Below are positions 5,094 to 12,853 of a stretch of DNA of 26,455 nt, one piece after another. The stretch lies in the IMG/VR virus record IMGVR_UViG_3300045010_000593, positions 1 through 26,455 of that record, one strand, 5' to 3'. The notes under the pieces are model-generated. The model made no database searches. It had not been told where the DNA came from and saw nothing but the letters and a program-made list of their open reading frames with translations. The stretch comes from a virus. The translations under genes and the position numbers were made by a program. Position 1 is the first letter of the stretch. Each line of letters begins with the position of its first letter.

Positions 5094-6814
5094 TTCCCCA
5101 CCTCCTGACCAGGTATATTAATTTTTTTATCCACCGGAGTGAACTGTCTTAAATTATCATTATACAGACTGACGGCTCCAAAATCTTCTAAATCCTCATC
5201 AATTTCCGATTGAATGGAAAAATCTAAAACCTCAATTTCCACTTCTTGCTCAACTGCTATATTTTCTACACAATTGAATACCGATCCGGCTAGAGAATCT
5301 GCCATATCTTTTGAACCACCAGACGGGTGATCAATTTTATTATTACTAAAAAGTCTAAGTTTTAACAATTCTTCATTTACCAATATCTCATTCCAATAAC
5401 CTCTTAATCTTGTATCATATATAGATGTCATTAGTGTGTCATAATCACTCTTCTTTACGCTATGAAAATCTGATGCGATCCCTTGTGCTCTCAAACTCTG
5501 AATCATTTCAATAGATTGCCATCTATCAAAAGTAACTTTAGCTACATCAAATTTTCTACATAAATCAACTATCATCTGCCTTACAGAAGCAAAGTTAATC
5601 TCTTCACCGGGGGCCGCCTTCCAAGAGTGTAATAAATCTACGTTGATTATTGGAAGTTTTTCTATTCCCATAGATGTCTTAACTTCTTTAAACCCTGCAC
5701 AATGAGTCATACATAAGGCAGATCTATCTCTTTTAAATCCCAGATCAACATGTATAAATCTTCGATGACCATCTGAATTATTAAACCACTTATAAAATTT
5801 TCCATCCTCATCCACTGGATTATCTGCGTACATAAATGCCTTTCTAACTAGATCTTCATCTCTAAAATATGCATCTTCCATTGTTGGTGGTTCACACTCA
5901 AATCTCGATGCTGCTTCAATAGGATTTCTTATGTATTCAGATTCAAGATCTGATCTTTTAATTGTCGGATTAACTTCCCATGTAGCGGCCTTTATAAACC
6001 AAGTCTTTGGCTCTTTTTTATCTTTAGCACCAAAATATCTCTGTTGAATGAAATCACCTTTATATCTGGGGAAAGACAATAATATGACTTTCCCAACTTC
6101 CGGAAATCTTGACATTACAGATAATTTACTCATGTTATATATAGCAGAAGCCGAACCTTTTGCCCTGGTATCACCTTTTAATTCTGCATCTGTTTTAAAC
6201 GCGGATATTTCATCGAGCACTATAGTTAATACTTCATAACCTTCCCAGCCTTCACTTTCTGAGTGACCGGAGAATAGTCTTACTGGTCTAGAGAAGAAAA
6301 ATATTTCTGATACTCTAGGTTCAAATCCAACGCCATTAAAATACGGAGAGCTAAGTAGAAGGTTTTTTAATGGTTCGAAGAAGACTCTCTGGGCTTGTTG
6401 AGCATTTACGGCAAGATTTAATAAATCAACGTAAACTCCATTCGCTTTACCATAGTAAGCGAGAGGGTCACGCAAACAATGTAACAAATATGCCGTGTAT
6501 GCGATCGAAATTCTGCTACAATGGTCCTTTCCAGAACCTTTACCCAACATACAAATTACTTCATTATCCGTATATTTCTTATGGTATTCCAGACCATCAT
6601 GTTCACCCATAACTTTTATCAAAGTAGGCAATTTAAATATTTGCGTACTATGTTTAACTATTTCAAGCTGTATCGCAGACAATGGTGGCAGACCAAGATA
6701 TTTCTTTTCTTGTACGAATGTTTCAATTCCTACAGGTTCTTCTATCAATTCATCTTGTCTCAACAATCTATCAAAGTCTTCAAATTCCAAATTAATTCCA
6801 AGATATTCAGACAT
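5075..6814 (-). CDS. terL: Terminase large subunit (ATPase and nuclease)
   Basis: The motor that translocates DNA into the prohead and cuts concatemers. Counting from an upstream in-frame ATG at 6823, the Walker A variant G94-KGSGKD-100 and Walker B LTIVLDE (about 199-205) form the ATPase. The RNase-H-like nuclease follows, with D360 (FIHVDLGF), D433 (VTFDRW) and D507 (SKDMADSL) as likely metal ligands. The full length of about 580 residues is typical and there is no sign of breakage. No Shine-Dalgarno is seen at either ATG. I prefer the ATG at 6814 because TATAAT stands exactly seven bases before it, suggesting leaderless translation. The small subunit gene and a repeat array lie directly upstream. 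Confidence 0.93.
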   Translation of the reverse strand: MSEYLGINLEFEDFDRLLRQDELIEEPVGIETFVQEKKYLGLPPLSAIQLEIVKHSTQIFKLPTLIKVMGEHDGLEYHKKYTDNEVICMLGKGSGKDHCSRISIAYTAYLLHCLRDPLAYYGKANGVYVDLLNLAVNAQQAQRVFFEPLKNLLLSSPYFNGVGFEPRVSEIFFFSRPVRLFSGHSESEGWEGYEVLTIVLDEISAFKTDAELKGDTRAKGSASAIYNMSKLSVMSRFPEVGKVILLSFPRYKGDFIQQRYFGAKDKKEPKTWFIKAATWEVNPTIKRSDLESEYIRNPIEAASRFECEPPTMEDAYFRDEDLVRKAFMYADNPVDEDGKFYKWFNNSDGHRRFIHVDLGFKRDRSALCMTHCAGFKEVKTSMGIEKLPIINVDLLHSWKAAPGEEINFASVRQMIVDLCRKFDVAKVTFDRWQSIEMIQSLRAQGIASDFHSVKKSDYDTLMTSIYDTRLRGYWNEILVNEELLKLRLFSNNKIDHPSGGSKDMADSLAGSVFNCVENIAVEQEVEIEVLDFSIQSEIDEDLEDFGAVSLYNDNLRQFTPVDKKINIPGQEVGKWIESI

Positions 6815-6821
6815 AAATACC

Positions 6822-6827
6822 ATTATA
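6822..6827 (-). promoter_or_regulatory. Candidate leaderless promoter of terL
   Basis: TATAAT is followed by seven bases and then the ATG at 6814, so transcription would begin at or next to the start codon. No ribosome site or good -35 is visible. The same arrangement occurs at 22498-22503 and, with six bases, at 23614-23619. Confidence 0.45.
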
Positions 6828-6846
6828 TATTACAATGGGCACAAAA

Positions 6847-7059
6847 CCCGTTCTCAAATTATGAGAATTTATATAGGCATGAAAACCCGTTCTCAAATTG
6901 TGACAAATTTTTGTATACGCCCAAAAACCGGTTCTCAAATTGTGACAGATTTTTGTATACGCCGAAAAACCCGTTCTCAAATTGTGAGTATCGTGCATAA
7001 GGGATCCAATATCAGTTCTCAAACTCTGAAGGGTTTGAATTAGGGTTCTCAAATTGTAA
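6847..7059 (-). repeat. Six-copy helically phased iteron array, candidate packaging site
   Basis: Six copies of an element read on the minus strand as TCACAATTTGAGAACSGG occur at 7042-7059, 7012-7029, 6970-6987, 6928-6945, 6886-6903 and 6847-6864. All six share TTTGAGAAC without change. The distances are 30, 42, 42, 42 and 39 bases, near whole helical turns, so the copies face the same side of the DNA. Spacers of the central copies are also nearly identical and contain GTATAC. The two rightmost copies are degenerate and lie inside the terminase small-subunit coding end; the others fill the 188-base gap before terL. Terminase small subunits bind repeated sites in or beside their own gene in several phages (lambda cosB, SPP1 pac), so a pac/cos role is the best guess. 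An origin or an operator are alternatives. Confidence 0.85.
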
Positions 7060-7644
7060 GTCTTTTTCATCCACATCATCCGATTCAGAAAAATCAACTT
7101 TCTCTCCCGACATTATTTCAAACGCAATCTCAAGCTCCCTCCTGACTTCCTCAGCAATTTTTGGGTGCTTGGCAATAACGTCTTTTAAGATTTTAGAAAG
7201 AATTTGATTAACGTTTTCAGCTTTTTGCATTCTTGCAATATATTCACCATCAGCTTGATTGCCGCCCAACAATTTATGAAGCTGAGCTTTTCTTTGAGCA
7301 ATTTCCCCGGCAAGTTTTATAGCTTGTATTCTTGCAGCAACCATACCATTATCTGTTGCAATCGTAATTGTTTCCCAAGCTTCTTTGCTTAACTGATCAA
7401 ATTCTTGTAATGCTTTAATTGTATTGAACTGAACTTTTTCAAGAAAATAAGGATCTTCAGCTACTGTCTTATTTAAAATTACTTTATATTCTTCAACGTA
7501 TTCTTTTACTTCATTTACTTTCAGGCCCATCAAGGCAGCTATCTCGCTATTCCTATATCCCTTTACATGAAGCAATCCAACTTGCTCTACATCTTTAATT
7601 TTGTCAATTAAGCTTTTATTTTGAACTACTTCGATATCTGACAT
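7012..7644 (-). CDS. terS: Probable terminase small subunit, 210 aa
   Basis: The DNA-recognition subunit of the packaging motor. Residues about 22-52 form a helix-turn-helix (GYRNSEIAALMGLKVNEVKEYVEEY), as in small terminases. A long helical oligomerisation region follows (about 60-150), then an acidic linker (GEKVDFSESDDVDEKD) and a tail ending in SEFEN. The assignment rests on the HTH-plus-helical layout and its place directly before terL, so it is good but not certain. The C-terminal codons are themselves built from two copies of the iteron, and the repeat peptide continues in frame beyond the TGA stop. The ATG at 7644 overlaps the glycosyltransferase end by 19 bases. Confidence 0.78.
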   Translation of the reverse strand: MSDIEVVQNKSLIDKIKDVEQVGLLHVKGYRNSEIAALMGLKVNEVKEYVEEYKVILNKTVAEDPYFLEKVQFNTIKALQEFDQLSKEAWETITIATDNGMVAARIQAIKLAGEIAQRKAQLHKLLGGNQADGEYIARMQKAENVNQILSKILKDVIAKHPKIAEEVRRELEIAFEIMSGEKVDFSESDDVDEKDLQFENPNSNPSEFEN

Positions 7645-8690
7645 AATCTATTTACATACTCCTGCCCAACATGTTCCCATGTAAGATTTTTATTAATAAA
7701 TTCCGCACCACCAAATGTTTTTTTAGATATTTCATCATAATTATTTACAACATATAACATTTTATCACATAAATCATCGAAATCTGGCTCGGCCCAATCA
7801 CCGCATCCTTCATAAATACCAAACATATTTTTTGTTCCCCATTTAAAATCAAGAGGAACAGATAATTCTGCAAACTCTGTGCATGCTGTTGCATTAGTAC
7901 AAATAGTTGGGATACCCTTGGCTATGGCTTGAAATGGAAGCAGACCCCAGCCTTCACCCGATGTAGGGTAGACAAGGCAATCAGCTTGATCATATATTGA
8001 AGCCAAATCTTCTTGATTAACTTGCCAATCAATAACTTTTATTCGAGGATGGTCTGTTAAAAATGTTTTCACGTTTGTAATATTATCTTTTAATCTGGCA
8101 TCTGGCGGTCCATTTGATTTATAAATCATCTCAAATCGCTCATTATTGCCAAACAGTTTTACAAAAGCGTCTACCGACATCTGAGAGTTTTTTCTAGTTG
8201 ATGGGGAACCTATAGACAAAAAAACAAATTTGTCTTTTGATAGCCGCCTTGGTTTTGCCGGGGGTGAGTAATGAAGCGGATTGACACCAAGTTTAAAATC
8301 ATATACAGGAATTGTTACACCAGAATTAATAAATACTTCTTTAGCCCACTTTGATGTTGTCCACATTTCATCTGCACTATTGATTGTGTCTAGCCAGTAA
8401 AGAGGTATTTTATTTGTTTCCCAGTATGAAAAGCACACATTATATCCAGATTTTTTAGTAAAAAGGTCTGGAACACTATTATGAACATAAATATAAAAAT
8501 CTTCTGCGGCACCTTTTATATTTTTTTCGTACAAAATAGGTAGTCCAGGAAATAATTGAAAATTATACTGAATTAAATTATTTTCAATTAAATTTAGATG
8601 TTTTTTTATATAAGATTTAATATATGCAGAAGACTCGTTATATCCATCATTGTAGGTCTGTGATGTTGCTGTTGTCCATTGCACTTTCAT
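7626..8690 (-). CDS. GT-B glycosyltransferase, GT4 family, 354 aa
   Basis: A retaining sugar-nucleotide glycosyltransferase of the group 1 type. The acceptor half (about 1-145) leads into the donor half with FLSIGSPSTRKN (about 157-168, nucleotide-sugar loop) and ends with SGEGWGLLPFQAIAKGIP (about 244-261). In the usual E-x7-E motif the first Glu is present (E246) but the second position is Gln (Q254), which may alter donor binding. The start at 8690 lies inside the YkgJ-like gene (44-base overlap), so the two are tightly coupled, and the terminase small-subunit gene overlaps its end. It may glycosylate a virion protein or phage DNA; the substrate is unknown. Confidence 0.85.
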   Translation of the reverse strand: MKVQWTTATSQTYNDGYNESSAYIKSYIKKHLNLIENNLIQYNFQLFPGLPILYEKNIKGAAEDFYIYVHNSVPDLFTKKSGYNVCFSYWETNKIPLYWLDTINSADEMWTTSKWAKEVFINSGVTIPVYDFKLGVNPLHYSPPAKPRRLSKDKFVFLSIGSPSTRKNSQMSVDAFVKLFGNNERFEMIYKSNGPPDARLKDNITNVKTFLTDHPRIKVIDWQVNQEDLASIYDQADCLVYPTSGEGWGLLPFQAIAKGIPTICTNATACTEFAELSVPLDFKWGTKNMFGIYEGCGDWAEPDFDDLCDKMLYVVNNYDEISKKTFGGAEFINKNLTWEHVGQEYVNRLCQISK

Positions 8691-9438
8691 CTATTTGAAA
8701 TCCAATCTTTCCGCCAACAATTTCCGCTTCTTGCTTTAGTCTAGGAATTCCTAAACCATGAACTTTTATATATTCAACTCTATAATTATACCAGCCCTGC
8801 ACTGCCTGCCACATTTTATCGTCTGTAGTTTTACCTAATTCTTGAAGTTCTTCTGTAGAAATTAAAAAGCTAAGAACACCTAATGGCATGTATATAACAA
8901 CATCATAATTACTATCCTTATCTTTTGCATATTTTTTAAGTAACAATTGAAATTGTGTAATTGTATCCTCCACTGGCTTTCCTGCAAAAAAATCAATGTT
9001 CCCGTAAGCATTCCTAATACGCGGACAATAATCATCAACTCCAGCTATTGTTCCAAAACTTCTACAGACCATTGGTCGAAATCCATAGATCGTACAGCCA
9101 TTTTTGTAAAATGCACACCATTTTTCTGTTTTACCGCCAAACTCCCAGGTATCATCATGCATAAGTTCTTTTAGCTTATTAACAATTTCATTAAACCATT
9201 GCTTTGCAAATTCTTCACCTTTACTTTCAAGATATAAATAATATTCTTTATTAATATTGTAAGCTATGTTAGCACATTCAGCCATTGGAATTGTTAATCC
9301 AATTTTACAACAAGTTCCAGTTCCAAGACATTTAAATTTACCTTCATTTTGTTTTGCCTCTAAAACTCTAATATGATTGTAGAGCATGTCCATTTCAGCA
9401 AATATTGCAATATCATTAACAGCAATTCTTCTTTGCAT
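8647..9438 (-). CDS. YkgJ-family cysteine-cluster protein, 263 aa
   Basis: It matches the YkgJ/UPF0153 pattern: C37-x5-C43-C44 (KCLGTGTCCKIGL), then C108 (KWCAFY), C115 (NGCTIYG) and the hallmark RPMVCRSFG around C125. These cysteines are thought to bind a metal, zinc or an iron-sulfur centre. The biochemical role of the family is poorly known, and family members are often found beside modification enzymes. A helical extension of about 130 residues follows. The ATG shares one base with the stop of the HTH gene (TAATG), and its 3' end overlaps the GT4 gene by 44 bases, so the pair probably acts together. No key cysteine seems missing. Confidence 0.8.
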   Translation of the reverse strand: MQRRIAVNDIAIFAEMDMLYNHIRVLEAKQNEGKFKCLGTGTCCKIGLTIPMAECANIAYNINKEYYLYLESKGEEFAKQWFNEIVNKLKELMHDDTWEFGGKTEKWCAFYKNGCTIYGFRPMVCRSFGTIAGVDDYCPRIRNAYGNIDFFAGKPVEDTITQFQLLLKKYAKDKDSNYDVVIYMPLGVLSFLISTEELQELGKTTDDKMWQAVQGWYNYRVEYIKVHGLGIPRLKQEAEIVGGKIGFQIDESAMDNSNITDLQ

Positions 9439-9734
9439 TATCTTTTAAAACCCCTTTTTCTCATTTGTATCTCTTTTCTCCTCTCCCGCTTTCTTTTTTC
9501 AACTTGCTGCTGCATAGGGGATTGTGGTCTCCTTTTAGCAGTCGAGCTAAGATTTCTGCCTCTTCCTCTAAATCTAAGTAGCTGATATTTTTCGCACCAA
9601 TTATAAAGACCTTGAGGGGTAATTTCTATATTATATGTCTGTTTAAGAAGTTTAACAATATCAGTCAAATTCATCCTCTTACGAACATAATGCTCGTACA
9701 GCCAACTTTTATCTTTGTAGGGTTCTAGTGCCAT
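9438..9734 (-). CDS. Small HTH DNA-binding protein with basic tail, 98 aa
   Basis: Residues about 8-50 (WLYEHYVRKRMNLTDIVKLL ... ITPQGLYNWCEKY) look like a homeodomain-like helix-turn-helix with a WxY-type recognition region. The last 45 residues are extremely rich in arginine and lysine (RFRGRGR, KRKRERRKE). This suggests a DNA-binding regulator or a small packaging accessory. It overlaps the RuvC-like gene by 26 bases and couples to the YkgJ-like gene. Terminase small subunits sometimes have this HTH form, so it is an alternative, weaker candidate for that role; the 210-aa protein next to terL fits better. Confidence 0.65.
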   Translation of the reverse strand: MALEPYKDKSWLYEHYVRKRMNLTDIVKLLKQTYNIEITPQGLYNWCEKYQLLRFRGRGRNLSSTAKRRPQSPMQQQVEKRKRERRKEIQMRKRGFKR

Positions 9735-10290
9735 CTGCGCTCAACATTAAATAGTACCATAAACCAATACCAATTGCATCGATAATGTCATCATCTTCTA
9801 GATTCTCTTCTGTCATTTCAAAATATCCACTAACTATATCTCTTACACGATTTTTTCTTTCCTGCTTCCTACTTAATTCGGTTATAAAATGTTCCTTATC
9901 TTCTTTAGAAATATTCTTGTAACCAATACCTCTTTTCCATAATATTGGATTAATATCCATAACTTTAGAACAATATTGCTGAGCAACCCCCCAGGAATAA
10001 CCAATAATATAAGATATGATCCGACTTGTTTGAAAATTTTGAATATAAACTGATTGCTCTATAACACAATGGGTCGGTTTATATTCTTTACATACCTCAA
10101 CTATTCCTTCATTTATTGACTCAAATTTAGTAGATATTTCTGATGACTTCGGGAACTTTATTTTCCCACACTTTATTAAACGAGGTCTTTTAAGACCTAT
10201 CTCGATTACAGCCCAGCCCAATGAATGGGATGATGGATCAATTGATAATACCCGGAGGAAATTGGTCTTGGCAATAGATTTTATACTCAC
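9709..10290 (-). CDS. RuvC-like Holliday junction resolvase, 193 aa
   Basis: An RNase-H-fold nuclease that cleaves four-way junctions. With the GTG start at 10290, the first acidic residue is D18 in VLSIDPSSHSLGW, then E78 in CVIEQS, and the final pair D168 and D171 in EDDDIIDAIGIGLW, a full RuvC catalytic set. I chose GTG 10290 because it overlaps the upstream TGA as GTGA, a coupling seen repeatedly here; ATG 10323 is an alternative that adds a basic N-terminus. It probably resolves recombination intermediates or trims branched concatemers before packaging, consistent with terminase genes just downstream. Confidence 0.88.
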   Translation of the reverse strand: MSIKSIAKTNFLRVLSIDPSSHSLGWAVIEIGLKRPRLIKCGKIKFPKSSEISTKFESINEGIVEVCKEYKPTHCVIEQSVYIQNFQTSRIISYIIGYSWGVAQQYCSKVMDINPILWKRGIGYKNISKEDKEHFITELSRKQERKNRVRDIVSGYFEMTEENLEDDDIIDAIGIGLWYYLMLSADGTRTLQR

Positions 10291-10598
10291 ATTCTCTCTC
10301 TTCGAAGTTTTTCTTCGTCCCATCCCCAACTCACCAATCTTTGTAAAAATCTTTCACTCTTACATGATTCACATATATTTTCTTTATTATAACGAGATAA
10401 AATAGTATCACAGTCTTTAGTTAAACAAATTCTTTTCTTATTTTTATTACGTTTTTTTTCGTAATAATTTTCTAAAAGTTTTTTATTAGTAACTATCCTT
10501 CTACATTCTGTAGAGCAATATATACTATTATAGACTTTTGCTTGAAATTTTTGCTTGCATTCCTTATTCTTGCAAATTTTAAAAATACCACTACCCAC
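10287..10598 (-). CDS. Two-zinc-finger protein, 103 aa
   Basis: Two four-cysteine clusters are visible: C9, C14, C28, C32 (ICKNKECKQKF ... YCSTECRR) and C58, C63, C76, C79 (ICLTKDCDTI ... ICESCKSE), joined by a lysine-rich helix. It is probably a nucleic-acid-binding or adaptor protein. I choose GTG 10598, which has GGGGAG four bases upstream and overlaps the nuclease stop by 8 bases; an in-frame GTG at 10628 would overlap by 38 bases. It sits between a Cas4/RecB-like nuclease and the RuvC-like resolvase, so a recombination role is plausible but not shown. Confidence 0.65.
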   Translation of the reverse strand: MGSGIFKICKNKECKQKFQAKVYNSIYCSTECRRIVTNKKLLENYYEKKRNKNKKRICLTKDCDTILSRYNKENICESCKSERFLQRLVSWGWDEEKLRRERM

Positions 10599-11316
10599 TA
10601 TCTCCCCAGCATAAAGAAGCCAAATCACAAGAAGAGCAGTTACTAGATGTTCTCTTGTATGGCCTGTCAGGAATACTCTGACTTACAAAGTTTCCATAAA
10701 TTTGTCTGTATTTGTTAAATAATTTATCTATAAAAGATTGATCTTTTTCAATGTAAATTGGTAATATTTCTTGATTATTTTTATTTTCATAAATAACAAA
10801 ACCACTATCTAGATTTAAACATTGCATATATATTTGAGCTTGACGATAGTGTTCATCTTTTGGTTTTTTATAAATTTGTCTATAATGAAAACCCTCAGAA
10901 CTAATTGATTTTAATTCTATTAGCTTATCTCCATACCAATTAATAATACCATCTGCTGTGCCCTCAATTGGCGGATCTGAATATGTTACTTTTATTTCTT
11001 CATCTACTAGAATACCCATATCTCTAAAATAGGTATACAATCTTTCATGAACAGCATGACCATTATCAAATATTCTATGAGTTTGCGGACTAAAATTAGG
11101 AGTTACCTCGACACCTTCAAATAAGTAGTACCAATACCTAGAGCACTGATTTGTATAGCTGGGGTGAAAACCACTTACTTTTTTAACAACAGTTTCATTT
11201 TTCTTAAGAAGTTGATCATCTATTGCCTTGCATAGAGTATTTTCTAAATCTGCCGGAGACCTATGCTCGACAACGACAATCTCTTTTGGCTTTTTTAACT
11301 GTTTTAATGATTTCAT
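10591..11316 (-). CDS. Cas4/RecB-like PD-(D/E)XK exonuclease with Fe-S cysteines, 241 aa
   Basis: Motifs follow the RecB/Cas4 order: C58 (NQCSRYWYY), H87/H90 (NGHAVHE), D122 (EGTADGII), E134-x-K136 (LIELKS), the QxxxY-like YRQAQIYM (about 157-164), then a C-terminal C227-x2-C230-x5-C236. The single N-terminal cysteine plus three C-terminal ones would ligate a 4Fe-4S cluster, as in Cas4 and AddB-type nucleases. It is likely to process DNA ends for recombination. It lies in a RecA-nuclease-RuvC series, and no CRISPR array or cas gene is nearby, so a CRISPR role is not indicated. ATGA overlap with the upstream gene supports the start. Confidence 0.85.
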   Translation of the reverse strand: MKSLKQLKKPKEIVVVEHRSPADLENTLCKAIDDQLLKKNETVVKKVSGFHPSYTNQCSRYWYYLFEGVEVTPNFSPQTHRIFDNGHAVHERLYTYFRDMGILVDEEIKVTYSDPPIEGTADGIINWYGDKLIELKSISSEGFHYRQIYKKPKDEHYRQAQIYMQCLNLDSGFVIYENKNNQEILPIYIEKDQSFIDKLFNKYRQIYGNFVSQSIPDRPYKRTSSNCSSCDLASLCWGDSG

Positions 11317-11636
11317 TGACCAAAACCGCCCTTTCCGGCAATTTTTAATGCATTTATGTTCTCCGAGAGAGCCTCATACATTGTTTTCCATATATCATTG
11401 ACAAATTTATCTTGATCGCTCATAACCGCCGACTTTCTTTTAAATGCTTGTGATTTAATAATCATTAATGTTCTGTACGCTGCAAGTATATTAGCATACT
11501 TAATTGCCTGAGTACCTAAATAATGATCTGGATTTTCAATAATATCCTGAACAATTCTAATACATTCAACAAACTCCTCGGACTTATCGCCCATTTGCTC
11601 AGCAATAATATCTTTATTAATAATAATGTCAGGCAT
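11313..11636 (-). CDS. Hypothetical helical protein, 107 aa
   Basis: Unrecognised. An almost entirely helical, mildly acidic protein (for example YLGTQAIKYANILAAYRTLMIIKSQAF) with a glycine-rich end GKGGFGQ. The ATG shares a base with the upstream stop (TAATG) and its TGA overlaps the nuclease start (ATGA), so it is tightly coupled within the recombination run between the RecA-like and nuclease genes. It might be a partner of either enzyme; there is no motif to decide. Confidence 0.6.
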   Translation of the reverse strand: MPDIIINKDIIAEQMGDKSEEFVECIRIVQDIIENPDHYLGTQAIKYANILAAYRTLMIIKSQAFKRKSAVMSDQDKFVNDIWKTMYEALSENINALKIAGKGGFGQ

Positions 11637-11935
11637 TATTGATACTCACTCCCTTTGATAAGTTCTTTAAATACATCCCAATCAATTATTGCAACTTTAG
11701 TCTCAGAATCTTTTCCCATAACCACTGAAATACATGGGTATTTATAATTATCCCCCCATGAATCTTTGACAAGTTTTTTCCAAGCTTTATGACTGAGAGT
11801 AAATGTCTTGCTGTTATGTTTATAATCAACAAGAAATTTATTTAAAGTAGCATCCCCCTTTTTAACCCCTCTTCCGGAGTTTTTAACAGGCTTTGCTTTA
11901 TCTTTTTTTATCTCCTCTTTTTCAGTTCTTTTCAT
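11636..11935 (-). CDS. Hypothetical basic protein, 99 aa
   Basis: The first 25 residues are lysine-rich and probably disordered (MKRTEKEEIKKDKAKPVKN), followed by a compact domain (KTFTLSHKAWKKLVKDSWGD ... VAIIDWDVFKELI). I do not recognise it. The ATG at 11935 has AAAGGAA nine bases upstream inside the end of the RecA-like gene, a 14-base overlap; an extension to 12070 would be a shadow of that gene. It is likely a DNA-binding helper in the recombination group, by context only. Confidence 0.6.
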   Translation of the reverse strand: MKRTEKEEIKKDKAKPVKNSGRGVKKGDATLNKFLVDYKHNSKTFTLSHKAWKKLVKDSWGDNYKYPCISVVMGKDSETKVAIIDWDVFKELIKGSEYQ

Positions 11936-12845
11936 TGAGAATTTCCTTTCCAATATCCGTACGCTGTTTGTCTGTAAGTTCAATTGCAGCCAAACCATTC
12001 CACTTTTGGTCCTGATAAGAATACCACGCACCTCTACGCTGAATGATTTCCATTTCGACAGCAATATCAATTAACTCCCTATCTGTATCAATTGCCCCCT
12101 CCTGCGGTAAAACGTAATAATAACCAGTAGTTCCAATACTTGGTAATTGCTTTGTTTTTTCAATTGTCCAAGTTGCACGCTGACTAGTGATGAGGTTTGT
12201 TTCATCCCTTTCCATTTCATTTTTTGACATTGATAAAAATAATTTCACAATGTTATGCATGTTGTGATGAACGGTATTACCCATCTTTGCTTTTGTTACA
12301 GCAAACATACCGCTAAGATCCACTGTCTGGTGAGCGACAAAGAGCATTACATTTCTCTCTTTATGCAAATAATTGACGAGCTTTTGAAGTAAGAAACCCT
12401 GAGACCTTGATTGCAGCCCCATCGCCTTTCCCCCTTCCGGTTTATCATAGAATTCTTCCTTAATAATGTTAGAAAGACTGTCAAATAAGAAAATGTGTTT
12501 TTCTGTTGAATGATTAAGATATTCATAAATATTTTTAAGTATCTCTTCAACAATGGTTGATTGAACAACAACTATATCATTAATATTTATATCGCACTTG
12601 GCAGCATATGCATCATTATAAGATGATTCCGAATCAATAATAACTGGTCTATATCCAAGACTTTGCGCTTTTGCTAAAATCCTAAAGCACATTGTTGTCT
12701 TACCAACAGACGGCGTGCCCCAAAACAAATGTGTAGCGCCGGTGTTAAGTCCACCGCCGAGTGCTCTGTTTAATCCAATACTCGGTGTCGGTATCACTTC
12801 ATGCACTGGCATTCTATCGCCCTTGCGTTTATCTACTAATAACAT
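11922..12845 (-). CDS. RecA-like recombinase ATPase, 307 aa
   Basis: A RecA/UvsX-type strand-exchange ATPase. It has Walker A G43-TPSVGKT-50, the catalytic acidic residue in IIDSES (about 70-74), Walker B IFLFDSLS around D122, then VMLFVAHQTVDLSG, which resembles the sensor/loop region. It starts directly in the core, without the long N-terminal helix domain of cellular RecA. The C-terminus has a winged-helix-like stretch (ELIDIAVEMEIIQRRGAWYSY) as in cellular RecA. AAGGAG five bases before ATG 12845 fixes the start, and the polymerase gene ends nine bases upstream. Its likely role is recombination-dependent replication and repair. A RadA/DnaB-like ATPase is a less likely alternative. Confidence 0.85.
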   Translation of the reverse strand: MLLVDKRKGDRMPVHEVIPTPSIGLNRALGGGLNTGATHLFWGTPSVGKTTMCFRILAKAQSLGYRPVIIDSESSYNDAYAAKCDININDIVVVQSTIVEEILKNIYEYLNHSTEKHIFLFDSLSNIIKEEFYDKPEGGKAMGLQSRSQGFLLQKLVNYLHKERNVMLFVAHQTVDLSGMFAVTKAKMGNTVHHNMHNIVKLFLSMSKNEMERDETNLITSQRATWTIEKTKQLPSIGTTGYYYVLPQEGAIDTDRELIDIAVEMEIIQRRGAWYSYQDQKWNGLAAIELTDKQRTDIGKEILNEKN

Positions 12846-12853
12846 ATCTCTCC

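Noticed and set aside
7012-7014. TGA reassigned as a sense codon (alternative genetic code).
   Set aside because: TGA ends many genes here in ATGA or TGATG overlaps, and TAA and TAG are also used as stops, so the standard code 11 applies.
6495-7043. Plus-strand frames of 182 and 159 codons over the iteron region.
   Set aside because: They lie opposite terL and the array, have no ribosome site, and no other gene is on the plus strand; repeats keep the frames open.
6847-7059. Possible CRISPR array.
   Set aside because: Repeats are only about 18 bases, spacers are nearly identical to each other rather than unique, and no cas genes are present.
6807-7097. A 96-codon minus-strand frame with repeated N-L-R-T-G-F peptides.
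   Set aside because: It overlaps terS and the terL start, has no good ribosome site, and its repeats simply reflect the iterons, whose spacing is a multiple of three.
10591-11316. Cas4 as a sign of a CRISPR system.
   Set aside because: No other cas gene or array is nearby; the neighbours are RecA-like and RuvC-like genes, so a recombination nuclease fits better.
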